Below, in pieces: positions 36,595-45,537 of a stretch of 64,000 nt of DNA. The position numbers were made by a program, and so were the translations under genes. The stretch's first letter is position 1, and every line of letters starts with the position of its first letter. A model generated the notes under the pieces. The model saw nothing but the letters and a program-made list of their open reading frames with translations. It was not told the DNA's origin and did no database searches. Origin of the DNA: DAOVXM01 sp963746255 (GTDB taxonomy: Bacteria > Chloroflexota > Anaerolineae > Anaerolineales > UBA4823); contig CAVVAJ010000001.1 in the NCBI GenBank assembly GCA_963746255.1, forward strand, positions 124,001-188,000. Reading direction: 5' to 3'.

Positions 36595-36723
36595 GCCTAA
36601 CATCGGGCGAAGTCGACGCAGCCCTCAGCGGCGGCCAAGAGGTTGCGCTAGTGGTGGTGCCTTCTGGTGAAGGTGGTTGAGTCAGCGAAGGACGGGCGGC
36701 GCGGCTTACCCTGGTCGTTAGGC
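36595..36723 (+). other. attC-like site after the 47-aa gene
   Basis: GCCTAAC (36595-36601) to GTTAGGC (36717-36723), 129 bp. Left arm atcgggcgaagtcgacgcagccc pairs with the right arm ggcggcgcggcttaccctggtc with small bulges. Both end boxes are consensus. Confidence 0.8.
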
Positions 36724-36810
36724 CGAAAACAATTCTTGCTTCCAAATGTATCTGGAATGTTTAGATAACAACTCAGAGCAGGTTTCATGCACTCCTATAG
36801 GAGGAAATTC

Positions 36811-37250
36811 ATGCGTATCAAACCTTTCTATCTCTTGGCGCTCTTCGGCTCCTGATAATCGCCGGGAGCCAACTCCGCTTCTCACCCCCCAGCGCGACTG
36901 CCGCACCTGACCTTCTGACTGGCAGTTACAACTTGATGGGTTACGAAGGTATAGGCACAATGGGAGATAACACGGCGAGTTACGGTCCCATACCACCGGT
37001 GGGTGATTATGTCACTACCCATTGCCGCTACATCGATGTAGCCCCGCTGTATCTCCGGGAATATTATCTGCGTTACATCCTGCATCTGCCCATTGGGGCC
37101 ACTATTACCCAGGTTGAAGCCCTTGTGGCCGACTTTGCTGAAATCGGTTCCTTGACGATGGAATTGAAGTCGCGTCCGTGGAATAGTCGCGAGTCCATGA
37201 CAGGCTTCAGCAGAAGTCGCGGCCAGCTCGGGCATGGAACTCACCTGCCG
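36811..37250 (+). pseudogene. secreted protein fragment, frameshifted, 3'-truncated
   Basis: ATG 36811 with aggagg 7 nt upstream starts RIKPFYLLALF, then a shift into LLIIAGSQLRFSPPSATAAP, which completes a signal peptide. The mature part reads SYNLMGYEGIGTMGDNTASY, then YIDVAPLYLREYYLRYILHL and PIGATITQVEALVADFAE. This stretch, expecting paired Tyr residues and a chilled fold, is common in Chloroflexota secreted proteins of unknown role. The end runs into the acr3 gene on the other strand. Probably the last cassette or the chromosomal edge of array B. Confidence 0.55.
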
Positions 37251-38300
37251 TCATAATAGCGCTTTTGAATCCTAAATGCCACGTTCACCAGACCAATCAT
37301 GACCGGCACTTCAATCAACGGGCCGATTACTGCGGCAAAGGCCTGACCAGAGTTGATCCCGAAGACCGCTATAGCCACAGCAATAGCCAGCTCGAAATTG
37401 TTGCTGGCCGCGGTGAAGGCGATCGTGGTGGATTTGGAGTAGTCCGCGCCAATCTTATATCCCATCCAGAAGCTGACTAAAAACATAACTACAAAATAGA
37501 TCACCAGTGGGATGGCTACCAGCACTACGACCTGTCGGGATGGTGACGATCAGTTCACCCTTTAGGCTGAACATGACCACGATGGTGAACAGCAGCGCGA
37601 TCAAAGTTAACGGACTGATGCGCGGGATAAACTGTGTTTCATACCACTCTTTCCCCTTGGATCGTATCAAGAAAAAGCGCGTTAAGAAGCCAGCTATAAA
37701 GGGGATGCCCAGGTAGATGAACACGCTCTTAGCGATCTCACCGATTGTGATCTCAACCACCGCTCCTTGCATACCCAGCCAGCTGGGCAATAGGGTGATG
37801 AACACATAGGCATAGACGCTGTAAAAGAACACTTGGAAGACGCTGTTGAAGGCTACCAACCCTGCGGCATACTCGGTGTCGCCCTTGGCCAGATCGTTCC
37901 ACACGATCACCATAGCGATGCAGCGCGCCAGGCCGATCAAGATCAATCCAGCCATGAGCTCAGGATAATTGTGTAGGAAAACCACAGCTAGAATGAACAT
38001 TAAGATCGGGCCTATCACCCAGTTCTGCAGTAACGATAGCCCGAGCACCTTCCAGTTGCGGAAGACATCGCCCAGTTCTTCGTAATGTACTTTGGCCAGC
38101 GGTGGGTACATCATCAGGATTAGACCAATGGCGATGGGGATATTCGTCGTTCCAACTGAGACAACCTGGTTCAACCTCTCTACTGATGACGGCAAGAGAA
38201 ATCCAAACGCCACTCCGGCTGCCATGGCCAGGAAGATCCACAATGTTAGGTATCGATCAAGTGTTGAGAGCCGTTTTGTTGTGCTGGTTGATTGCGCCAT
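37241..38300 (-). pseudogene. acr3: ACR3-family arsenite efflux permease, frameshifted
   Basis: Start ATG 38300 with ggaggaaa upstream. Ten-helix transporter that exports arsenite using membrane potential. LTLWIFLAMAAGVAFGFLLP begins the first helix and LARCIAMVIVWNDLAKGD holds the conserved Cys of helix 4 needed for arsenite. TTIAFTAASNNFELAIAVAI is the helix-9 signature with the conserved Glu, now in a second frame. One indel near 37530 separates the two; restored length about 353 aa. Last gene of the arsenic operon; the break may be a sequencing indel. Confidence 0.85.
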
Positions 38301-38362
38301 TTTTCCTCCGATTATGTCTGCCTTAGAATTGTATGCAGGCGTCACGCATGCTGTTTGATATT

Positions 38363-38779
38363 CTAGTCACGGTATGGATTATGAAACTGCAATAACTCAA
38401 TTATCTCTTTCTCGATGGCATTTCGCACCGCCCGGAAATCCTTCATATTGTTGGTTTTCGCAGGATCGGGGAAACTATAGTGGGTGCGCTTGCCCTCGCC
38501 CAGCCAAACAGGACATTTCTCGGTGGCCGAGTCGCAAACCGTCACGATTTGATCGAATGGTATATCCCGGAATTCTTCCGCCAGCTTGGAGTGTCCCTCG
38601 TGCTCGATGCCGATTTCGGACAAAACTAGTTTAGCCATGGGGTGTACATAACCTGCTGGATTAGTTCCCGCACTGAATGCCTGCCACTGATCTCCTAACC
38701 GGCTGTTGACGATGGCTTCAGCCATTTGTGAGCGGCATGAGTTTCCTGTACATAAAAACAGAACCTTCATTTTTCCCAT
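38363..38779 (-). CDS. arsC: arsenate reductase, low-molecular-weight phosphatase type
   Basis: 138 aa. VLFLCTGNSCRSQMAEA carries the CX5R anion loop (Cys10/Ser/Arg) of thioredoxin-coupled ArsC. VTVCDSATEKCPVW holds the two further redox Cys (82/89-like pair), and HYSFPDPAKTNN is the DP loop with the general acid Asp. It reduces arsenate to arsenite, which the ACR3 pump exports. Start ATG 38779 or 38770 (MKVLF). Intact. The small thioredoxin-like protein two genes upstream could serve it as reductant; that is inference. Confidence 0.95.
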   Translation of the reverse strand: MGKMKVLFLCTGNSCRSQMAEAIVNSRLGDQWQAFSAGTNPAGYVHPMAKLVLSEIGIEHEGHSKLAEEFRDIPFDQIVTVCDSATEKCPVWLGEGKRTHYSFPDPAKTNNMKDFRAVRNAIEKEIIELLQFHNPYRD

Positions 38780-38884
38780 GAAATTATCTTTTGTTACCCA
38801 TTCATACTGTCAAAATGGGGATTCGTATTTCTGTCTATACATAATTTTTGTATGCTGCCAACTGGCAGACGATAGCTAGCGCGT

Positions 38885-39406
38885 TCAAGCCGTACAGGCC
38901 ATGGTTGTATAACTTTTCAATTCGGGGATTTTAAGCACGAAGGTGTAATCAGCCATACAGTTCTCACCTTCCATGGAGAATGAGATGGATGAGCTGTAGG
39001 TCTGCTCTTTCCATTTGATATCGTACATGTGAATCATGTGGGCTGGTATGACCAATTCAACCTGCTTAGCATTCGCCGTGGCCTCTTCATACTCCTGCTG
39101 GTAAGCGCTTTCTAACTCGTCTTCAAGAATGGCTTGCTGTTCTCCAGGTATTTCTACTTCTTCACCCGTCGCTGTTGAAGTCGCATTTTTCGCGATAGTG
39201 ACCTGGTATACGACCGGTGCTTCTGAAGCCAAGGTTGTGTTCATTTCATCTTCGCTTTGGCAATTACGCATGTCAAGGATTTCCGATCGTAGATGGCGTT
39301 CTTCTGGCACCGCTTTCGATACCTGGGTTAATTGGCTGCTGCATCCCGCTAACAACCCCCACAAGCTAATAATCAATCCAAGGATGACGAACTTAACCCG
39401 TATCAT
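38885..39406 (-). CDS. lipoprotein in the arsenic operon
   Basis: 173 aa from ATG 39406, with ggaggg 4-5 nt upstream. IRVKFVILGLIISLWGLLAGC is a lipoprotein signal (lipobox LAGC). The rest has a charged Glu/Ala-rich helix (EDELESAYQQEYEEATANAK), then a beta-rich part with ENCMADYTFVLKI, and ends SYTTMACTA. Two Cys remain after the signal (DMRNCQSE and ENC) plus one near the end, so thiol or metal binding is possible. Family not recognised. Next to the small thioredoxin gene (17 bp). Confidence 0.65.
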   Translation of the reverse strand: MIRVKFVILGLIISLWGLLAGCSSQLTQVSKAVPEERHLRSEILDMRNCQSEDEMNTTLASEAPVVYQVTIAKNATSTATGEEVEIPGEQQAILEDELESAYQQEYEEATANAKQVELVIPAHMIHMYDIKWKEQTYSSSISFSMEGENCMADYTFVLKIPELKSYTTMACTA

Positions 39407-39423
39407 TTGTCCCTCCATAACCG

Positions 39424-39678
39424 TCAGACTTCTGCCAAAGCAGCATCAGCCAGCCAGCTGGATACTTCGGACGTGGTTGGTATTCTGCCGGCACAGACCA
39501 GCTTTTCGTTGATCACAAGACCTGGGGTTGCGATTATCGGATAGGCCATGATATCTGCATGTTCGGTAACCTTGATGATCTTGGCTTCCATTCCCATATT
39601 TGTCGTAGCCTCACGGGCAATAGCCTCGACTTTTTTGCAATTTGCACAACCTGATCCAAGTACTTTGATTATGAGCAT
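39424..39678 (-). CDS. small thioredoxin-like redox protein
   Basis: 84 aa from ATG 39678; aggagg lies 7 nt upstream. The active site is GSGCANCKKVEAIA, a CxxC of the family called redox-active disulfide protein 2, followed by YPIIATPGLVINEKLVCAGR with the cis-Pro. Such mini-thioredoxins are frequent in arsenic operons of anaerobes and archaea and may reduce ArsC or the permease partner. Confidence 0.85.
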   Translation of the reverse strand: MLIIKVLGSGCANCKKVEAIAREATTNMGMEAKIIKVTEHADIMAYPIIATPGLVINEKLVCAGRIPTTSEVSSWLADAALAEV

Positions 39679-39727
39679 CACACTTCCTCCTTAATAATCT
39701 GCGATCAAAGATAAAAAAGACCAACGA

Positions 39728-40181
39728 TCATGAAACAATTTCCAGACTGGGTTCTAATACCAGCTCTGATTTCACTGAATTCGCTACCAGGCTATATTTT
39801 TGGGCTGCCTTCAGGGCTTTAAGAGTACGAGTTCTCGACTTTTGATGGAACTTCATCGCCCGCAGCGATGCGTATTTTTGGCCACAGACGTAATTGAGTA
39901 AATATTTCTGTGCGGTCCAGTTCAATCAACTTGGTACCTTCGGCCCGGCATGTATACGAGAGCAGGTTAAGTTTGTACCGTTCTGTAGCCCAAATAAACA
40001 TCATCATGATACAAGTGTTAACGGCGGCAACAAATGCATCCTCTGGTGTAAATACACCCGCATGGCCCTGTGCGTCAGGTGGGGCGGAAAAATCCATCTC
40101 CGGTCCGTTACCCATCACGATGTGCCCCCAGTGCTCCCCTTTCCACGATACCGTGGTGTTATAGACTGCAGTGCGGCTCAT
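39728..40181 (-). pseudogene. OsmC/Ohr-family protein, frameshifted
   Basis: ATG 40181 overlaps the stop of the upstream DGC gene (ATGA). SAPPDAQGHAGVFTPEDAFV and VAAVNTCIMMMFIWATERYK carry the first Cys of the OsmC peroxidatic pair; LLSYTCRAEG has the second. The frame ends at 39819, but the normal C-terminus (LKALKAAQKYSLVANSVKSE) follows in another frame to 39728. One indel near 39840 restores ~150 aa. OsmC proteins reduce organic hydroperoxides, here perhaps protecting operon thiols. Confidence 0.75.
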
Positions 40182-40912
40182 TGTGCGGTCTCCTCTTTGG
40201 CGCAGAAGTTAGCGTACTCGCCTATCAAGGTAAGGGAATAGGTTTCATCTGCTCCCTCTGGGATGTTGTTGTAGATCTTGACCATCTCAAACAGCTCGCC
40301 TGCCGTGCCGTCAGTAGGTGGCTTTCCTGCCTCACGGAACTGCTGGAAGATCACTGGCAGGGCGATCAGCGTTACGTGTTTGCCATCGATATCAACATCC
40401 TGAACCGGGATTCCCGATCCGCAGGCGCAGCTTGCTTCAATAGAATCTTGTGGTTCGGGGGGGGTGTCTTGTTCTATGAAAGTACCAGTGCGTCGGCTCC
40501 ATTTCTTGTCGAGTAGTGTGTCCACTAAATCCGCTACTCGTTCCGCGGTGGCATCAACGGCTCTGATCCCTGCATCATCTAACTGTCTTAATCCGGAAGG
40601 TTTTCCGATATCCTGCTCAGCACAAATGTCCGTTACAACGACACTAGCTGCCGGTTTACCAGAGTGCATCTCAGTGGCCCGCGCGGCACAACGCAGTTCG
40701 CACCCATCAATCGCCACTGTCGGATAGAACCGGGCAAAAGCACGATCCCCTTCACCCCCGGCCAGGAAAAGCGGCAGGCAGATCGTGACGGTGTCAGCCG
40801 GTCGTAGTTGTTCGAGCACTTTCAATGCCGCCAGGCGCGTCACGGTGCCTTCCGGTAGTTCCTCCCCAGAACAGGCGACTATTCCAACTTTCTTTTTGGG
40901 TAGTTCTGGCAT
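40178..40912 (-). CDS. DGC-domain putative zinc-binding protein with C-terminal extension
   Basis: 244 aa. Residues 1-130 are a DGC domain: VGIVACSGEELPEGTVTR at the start and YPTVAIDGCELRCAARATEM, giving the Asp-Gly-Cys motif and a second Cys four residues on. The extra C-terminal ~100 residues contain IEASCACGSGIPV, another Cys cluster, and a helical end. It is homologous to the neighbour at 40922-41374, 9 bp away. DGC proteins are metal-binding with unknown reaction and often occur beside arsenic or selenium genes. Confidence 0.75.
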   Translation of the reverse strand: MPELPKKKVGIVACSGEELPEGTVTRLAALKVLEQLRPADTVTICLPLFLAGGEGDRAFARFYPTVAIDGCELRCAARATEMHSGKPAASVVVTDICAEQDIGKPSGLRQLDDAGIRAVDATAERVADLVDTLLDKKWSRRTGTFIEQDTPPEPQDSIEASCACGSGIPVQDVDIDGKHVTLIALPVIFQQFREAGKPPTDGTAGELFEMVKIYNNIPEGADETYSLTLIGEYANFCAKEETAQ

Positions 40913-40921
40913 CGTATACTC

Positions 40922-41374
40922 CTATTTCCCTGCTTCTGGCTGTTTTGCAGCGCTGTCATCTTCACTGCTGCTGTCTCTGGCAGTCAGATCATCGACAACT
41001 GCCAATATCTCCTCAGCCAGTGCATGAGCTAGTTTTTGCCCGCCCTCATTGAGTTCTGCGATACCCTTAGGTTTGAACTGCCGATTACGACGGTAGACGT
41101 CCAGGACGGCAAAATCCGCGGCCACAACCCCTCCACTTTCGGCCACCATCTTTGTGGCGCACGCCAGCTTGCAGCCATCCACTGTCACCGATGGATTTTC
41201 AGTCACAATGTTGCACGCTTGTTCATCGCCCAAAACCAACTTGGAAAGGGCAACAAGCTGAGTCTCACCAGGGCGGAGATCTTCAATGACCTCGTATGCC
41301 GCTTCCCGGCTCACCGTTCCATAGGTTTTACCGATCCCGCTGCAAGGGATAATAACTACTTTTTTGGCATTCAT
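40922..41374 (-). CDS. DGC-domain putative zinc-binding protein
   Basis: 150 aa. VVIIPCSGIGKTYGTVSREA matches the N-terminus of the next gene, and NPSVTVDGCKLACATKMVAE is the DGC motif. AVLDVYRRNRQFKPKGIAEL and a C-terminal acidic tail follow. The start ATG overlaps the stop of the GcvH-like gene (ATGA), so translation is coupled. Probably forms a pair with its paralogue. Confidence 0.75.
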   Translation of the reverse strand: MNAKKVVIIPCSGIGKTYGTVSREAAYEVIEDLRPGETQLVALSKLVLGDEQACNIVTENPSVTVDGCKLACATKMVAESGGVVAADFAVLDVYRRNRQFKPKGIAELNEGGQKLAHALAEEILAVVDDLTARDSSSEDDSAAKQPEAGK

Positions 41375-41820
41375 CGCTCCCTGGCCTCCTTTTCAGCTTG
41401 ATCCTTCATCAACATGAAGTAAGCCTGGGGATCCAGCAATTTGGCCTGCTCTGAAGCCCAGTCCGCCACTTCGATCACCGCCAACCATCCATCGCCATAT
41501 GGATCCTGGTTAATGAGCTCAGGGTTATCTTCCATCTCAGGGTTGATTTCCACGATAATGCCGTTCACCGGCGAGGGCAGCTCGATATCCACTTTGATGG
41601 TTTCAATAGTGGATATGACATCATCAAAAGTCAGGGTTGTTCCTACAGGTTCAATCTCTGCAAAAGCGACGTCACCATTGCGTTGTTGCCAGAAATCTGT
41701 GAGGCCGATACGGACGAGATTTCCCTCCACTTTAATCCATAAACCCTCGCTGCAGTAATAACGATCGGTTGCAACTCGAAAGATAAATTTGTCAACAGTT
41801 GTTTCTAGATATTCTGTCAT
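41371..41820 (-). CDS. glycine-cleavage H-protein-like lipoyl carrier
   Basis: 149 aa. Lipoyl domain with the attachment Lys in VISTIETIKVDIELPSPVNG and IIVEINPEMEDNPELINQDP, then GDGWLAVIEV, all typical of GcvH. No gcvT/P genes are present, so this is an H-protein homologue used outside glycine cleavage. Start 41820, 2 bp after arsR; stop overlaps the next gene. A lipoyl dithiol could bind or reduce arsenic species or accept sulfur; this is inference from the operon. Confidence 0.85.
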   Translation of the reverse strand: MTEYLETTVDKFIFRVATDRYYCSEGLWIKVEGNLVRIGLTDFWQQRNGDVAFAEIEPVGTTLTFDDVISTIETIKVDIELPSPVNGIIVEINPEMEDNPELINQDPYGDGWLAVIEVADWASEQAKLLDPQAYFMLMKDQAEKEARER

Positions 41821-41822
41821 CG

Positions 41823-42218
41823 TTAATTAGTCTCCTCATTCTCATTCAATATAAACGGTACTTCTGGATCACATTTTGGGCATGAACAAGATGGTAGCGA
41901 GTCACTAATTTGCTCTAGGTATTGAAGCTCCACACTAGCTATCTCTCCCGCCAGACGAATTAACGCTAAAATTTGGACATCCCGCAGCCGGTAGAAGATA
42001 AATCGTCCGTCACGACGCGTTTCAAGTAGTTCTGCATCTCGCAATTCCATCAACTGTTGGGAGATATACGCCTGGCGCATGTTGAGCAAGGTCTCCAGGT
42101 GACAGACACAGGCCTCACCTTTGCCAATTGCTGCTAAGATACGAAAACGAGTCGGGGAGCCGATAGCCCGGAACATACGGCTGATTTTTTCATCTGGGGT
42201 GAGGTCTTTTATATTCAT
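41823..42218 (-). CDS. arsR: ArsR/SmtB-family arsenic-responsive repressor
   Basis: 131 aa from ATG 42218; an ATG at 42242 is in frame but would put the operator inside the gene. SPTRFRILAAIGKGEACVCHLE contains the CVC metal-binding motif of ArsR next to the DNA-binding helix, then MRQAYISQQLMELRDAELL for the recognition helix. The tail SCSCPKCDPEV adds three Cys, unusual, and may form part of a second site. It heads the nine-gene operon and probably represses it until arsenite binds. Confidence 0.9.
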   Translation of the reverse strand: MNIKDLTPDEKISRMFRAIGSPTRFRILAAIGKGEACVCHLETLLNMRQAYISQQLMELRDAELLETRRDGRFIFYRLRDVQILALIRLAGEIASVELQYLEQISDSLPSCSCPKCDPEVPFILNENEETN

Positions 42219-42260
42219 AATTGTGAATATATTATACATCACATTCGCGATATTGAATGT
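42211..42260 (-). promoter_or_regulatory. arsR operator/promoter region
   Basis: Two inverted repeats: ATATTCA-N6-TGAATAT (42211-42230) and ACATTC-N8-GAATGT (42241-42260), sharing TTCA/TGAA halves. Between them on the minus strand is TATAAT (42236-42231), a perfect -10 box about 13 bp before ATG 42218. Repressor binding here would block the promoter; the mRNA may be almost leaderless. Confidence 0.7.
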
Positions 42261-43050
42261 AACTTTACGCTAGATAATTTAAGACGAATATAATCTTTTC
42301 GCTGGTCCTCATAACCTGCTGGAGCGGTTGTTGTTCCCTCACATCGTCAATCTATTGCCAGGTTTTGACTTTCCGTATGAAGATGCTCATTGTCAAGTGG
42401 CTCTCGGATCATGGTCGAGTTCTTTTGCTCCACGACAAGATTTTCGGTCTAGTATTGGGTTCGTTTAAGCGTAAGCTTACCAGCTCTGAAATCTTCGGGA
42501 ACCAGGTGGACTCAGCGATGTACTCCTCCACTGCCCTCTTCAGCACATAACCCGCTATATCCGCCAGCAGCTCAAGGCTGCTCATGATCTCAACCGTACT
42601 CGCCACGGGCATACGCCTCCCGCATGAGTGCCAGGGCTGCCAATCCTGTGGCTGGTTTACCCTTCCGGCAGAAGCGGCACCCCTCCGGCCCGTCGCGGGC
42701 ATATATCTCCAGGATGCCCGGAATTTTCTTGGGGTTCCAGCGCTGCATCTGCCAGTGCTCCAGCGTCGCCGGCCAGCAGCTTCAGCTGCAGCCAGGCGTG
42801 GAGGATGGGCGGGTTTACCGCCGGGTGCAGCAGCACCTGCGCCGTCAGGACGATCTCGTTAAGGTCCGGGATGGTTGGGATCATCACCCCCCCTTACTTG
42901 GTGAAAAAGGGTTGGGCAGAGCTTGAAATAACGACTATGCGCAGCTAAGCACAGCCCATCTGCTCCCTCAGCGACCTACCCCCCAGCCCCCTTCCAGTTG
43001 GAGGGGGTTTGATGGCGCCCACTTACGCTATCGATCCGGCTGCGCGGCGG
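42261..43050 (-). pseudogene. interval with remnants of an unknown minus-strand gene
   Basis: Between ~42890 and 42430 the minus strand shows joined open pieces: MIPTIPDLNEIVLTAQVLL and NPPILHAWLQLKLLAGDAG, then after frame changes ATGLAALALMREAYARGEYG and YVLKRAVEEYIAESTWFPKI. These look like one ~140-aa protein of a mobile-element type, with several indels. No family assigned. 42970-43010 holds the dispersed ccccccagcccccttcc motif pairing with ggaggggg. No other gene. Confidence 0.4.
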
Positions 43051-43502
43051 CTAGAGCCTCCCGTAGCGGAGGGCGGCCTCCTCAAGATCCTCGGACCACT
43101 TTGAGCGGTCAAGGGCTCCCGACAGCTCGATCAGGTTCCCGTCGGGGTCGCGCAGGTAGGCACCCCGGAAACCCCAATCGACAAAATCCTGCGGTTCCAG
43201 CACAACCTCAACGCCCCGCTCAGACAGCTGCGCGAAGATGTGGTCGACATCTTCGACCTCCATAATCAGGGCGACCCGATCCTGGCAGACCGCCTGGGCG
43301 GGCAAATCGGCGGTCCCGATCAGCTCGGCCATATCCTTGGCGGCGGTAGAGTGCCAGGGTCGTCTCCTGGCCGGCCCGATCCGTGAAGGCCGCGTAACTA
43401 TCAGCTTCGTTACCCCAGGTAACCTGGAAGCCCATCACATCGCGATAGAAGCGGAAACACTCGGCGAAGTTGAGCACAAACAGCCTGGGATGACTAAGAT
43501 AC
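43051..43502 (-). pseudogene. VOC (glyoxalase/bleomycin-resistance-type) protein, frameshifted
   Basis: From ATG 43502: SHPRLFVLNFAECFRFYRDV, MGFQVTWGNEADSYAAF, then after one indel near 43335 DMAELIGTADLPAQAVCQDR, VEDVDHIFAQLSERGVEVVL and GFRGAYLRDPDGNLIEL. These are the paired beta-alpha-beta-beta-beta modules of VOC proteins with the terminal metal-type Glu in NLIEL. About 150 aa restored. The first ~60 codons and the upstream ~130 bp are duplicated at 48515-48830. Confidence 0.8.
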
Positions 43503-43640
43503 ATACCTGCGCCTCCTTGTAGAGTCGGAACCACAGCACTGCTTCCCGCAGCTCGGTCCGCGCACCTGGACCTGGTTGATGGGTATACAGCTTCATGAGC
43601 GATGACAAGATGAGCATAGTATATATCAGTTTCGGAAAGA
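43330..43640. repeat. ~310-bp repeat shared with 48515-48830
   Basis: The N-terminal VOC coding and its upstream region (agctcggtccgcgcacctgg, gttgatgggtatacagcttc, catagtatatatcagttt) recur at 48515-48830 with about 10-15% changes and small indels. Copy 2 is fused to a different gene. Confidence 0.8.
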
Positions 43641-43646
43641 ACAGCC

Positions 43647-43669
43647 GTTAGGCAGAGAACACGTTAGGC
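43647..43669 (-). other. two attC-like R'' boxes
   Basis: gttaggc occurs at 43647-43653 and 43663-43669, 16 bp apart, just upstream of the VOC gene. Paired arms are not evident, so these are at most relics of attC ends. Confidence 0.3.
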
Positions 43670-43899
43670 ATCAGACCCGTGGTTTTTATGATATTGTGAA
43701 CCAGACTCTATACATCTCGATGGCTGCCAGCTGGTGATCAACCAGGCAAGCATCCCCTTTATCATCAGACCAGCTCATAATGTTCCAAATGGAGGTATCA
43801 TTGTCACCGTCCGAGAAACAAAATGGATCGCTCAGGCTCGGGTTAATTCAGAATCCCCTACTGCTGGACGGGAAGAGGCCATGAGCATAAGGAGCTGCA

Positions 43900-44442
43900 T
43901 TGAATTGTCTCATATCCATAACAAAGAAAACAGCCATTTTTCCTGAATATCGCAGTACAGCCATCGGGCAGCTACTGGAATATCACAATCTCAATACAGC
44001 GCTCGGTTCCTACACAAAAGCAGAGCTGTTGATTGCCATGTGCATGGATTATCGCAAACGGCTGCGAATACCCGGTAATTTTGCTTATATTATTCGAACC
44101 GGCGGAGCGAATCTCCGCTACAGCGAATTCAAAGTATCCTATGCAATCGCAGTGGGGGGAGTCAAATCTGTTGCCTTGATTGGGCACAGCAACTGCGGGA
44201 TGGTCAATCTGCAATCGAAAAAGGAAGCATTTATTCACGGATTGGTTGAAAATGCTGGCTGGGACAAAGAGCGGGCAGAAGAGCACTTTGTCCACTATGC
44301 AGCCATGTTTGAGATCGGTAATGCAGCCGATTTTGTCTCAAGCGAAGCCAAACGGCTGCGATTACGATACCCCCAAATCCTGATTGCGCCGTTGTTCTAC
44401 AAAGTGGAAGACAATCTTCTTTACCTGATTGAGGAAGATTGA
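43900..44442 (+). CDS. beta-carbonic anhydrase-like protein
   Basis: 180 aa from TTG 43900 with aaggag 6 nt upstream. LLIAMCMDYRKRLRIPGNFA gives the zinc Cys and the Asp-Arg dyad (CxDxR). RTGGANLRYSEFKVSYAIAV and GVKSVALIGHSNCGMVNL give the zinc His and second Cys (HxxC). All catalytic ligands of beta-CA are present. The family hydrates CO2 to bicarbonate. The N-terminus before residue 30 is unusual and the C-terminal part is short. Intact; next gene is convergent. Confidence 0.8.
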   Translation: MNCLISITKKTAIFPEYRSTAIGQLLEYHNLNTALGSYTKAELLIAMCMDYRKRLRIPGNFAYIIRTGGANLRYSEFKVSYAIAVGGVKSVALIGHSNCGMVNLQSKKEAFIHGLVENAGWDKERAEEHFVHYAAMFEIGNAADFVSSEAKRLRLRYPQILIAPLFYKVEDNLLYLIEED

Positions 44443-44519
44443 AACGGGATGGTCGTTAATGCCGCTCAATCCCGGGAGCAGGTGATTCGGCTGCATGCTG
44501 TTGCTGGGCAGTAGACTAG

Positions 44520-45414
44520 CTAATCGTTTACTTTCTTGAGGGTCTTAACTGCGCTCTGGATCGACCGGCGCTCCTGAGCAGTCGTCTCTTCATCAGCACC
44601 CCATGCTAGATATAACGGCAGTAAATCCACAAATTCCGCTACATAACTTTTGGCCATGCTGCGAATGACATCACACAGCACCCAGGCAGCCGCTGGATTC
44701 TCAGGCGGGACATATTGGGAAAGAAGTTCGTGCACCGGGGCGGTATCTGCACGCGTCACGAGCCTGATGGCGAAACTGACAGCTTTTTTGACCTGCTCGT
44801 CTTCATCGTACAGCAAGCGTTCAATCAAAGCTCAGACACTGCCGGGCGTAATCGGGATGCTTCAATGGCAGACGCCCGAGCACGATCACAGCGGCTCTTC
44901 TCACCCACTTGTTCTCATCCTCCAGCCACGACGCCGGCGCGCGCAGCCACTCGGCTGGTTTCTTGCGGACAACCGGCTCAAGCGCGTCCATGGCTAACCG
45001 GTCGGCATCTTCCCAGGTAAGGCATGTGCGGCACATATCTCTCAGCAGGGGCACCACTTTCTCTGGATTGGCCAGCTCCATTGCCCCCATAGGAATCGTT
45101 GCGACGACTCTGCCTTCGCGACCATATCCATCCCAAAGTAATTGGACCAGCGGCAGATAGTCATCCACATGATCCTTGGCTGCCTTGCTGATTTCCTTGC
45201 CGATTGATTTTAGTACTGGAACGGGAATACCGATCGTCTCTTGTTGTTCCCGGAGCGAAGCTTTAATCACTTCAATGCTCTTGGGATCAACTTGGAGCCA
45301 AAGGTTGCGCAGCTCGTCCGCAGCAGCGCTTGGTTTTTCCGGATCATACTTCGAAAGTACTTCTGCTACCTGTCCAGCTTGTACATTTTCTATCACTGCA
45401 GCCTCTCCCTGCAT
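44520..45414 (-). pseudogene. AlkD-like/HEAT-repeat DNA alkylation repair protein, frameshifted
   Basis: From ATG 45414: AEVLSKYDPEKPSAAADELR, LREQQETIGIPVPVLKSIGK, CLTWEDADRLAMDALEPVVR and SWLEDENKWVRRAAVIVLGR, the helical repeats of AlkD-type glycosylases. The frame stops at 44821; a second one continues IERLLYDEDEQVKKAVSFAI ... KTLKKVND to 44520. One indel near 44830 gives ~295 aa. AlkD removes alkylated bases, but the catalytic Trp/Asp set was not confirmed, so a HEAT scaffold is possible. Confidence 0.65.
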
Positions 45415-45537
45415 CCCAATCGCGGCCTACTGGTTAACGTCAGTACCGTGTTGGGCGGGCGTGGACTCTGTTTGTGAGCAGGATAAAACCGCAGATAGAT
45501 CACTACGGGTAAACTGCGGATGCTTTGAAGTGAGCAG

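Noticed and set aside
36332..36670. 112-aa plus-strand frame
   Set aside because: Crosses an attC-like site and has an Arg-rich composition; the 47-aa frame in another phase is hydrophobic and better placed.
41371..41820. Glycine cleavage system locus
   Set aside because: Only the H-protein-like gene is present; no T, P or L protein genes, and the operon is arsenic-related.
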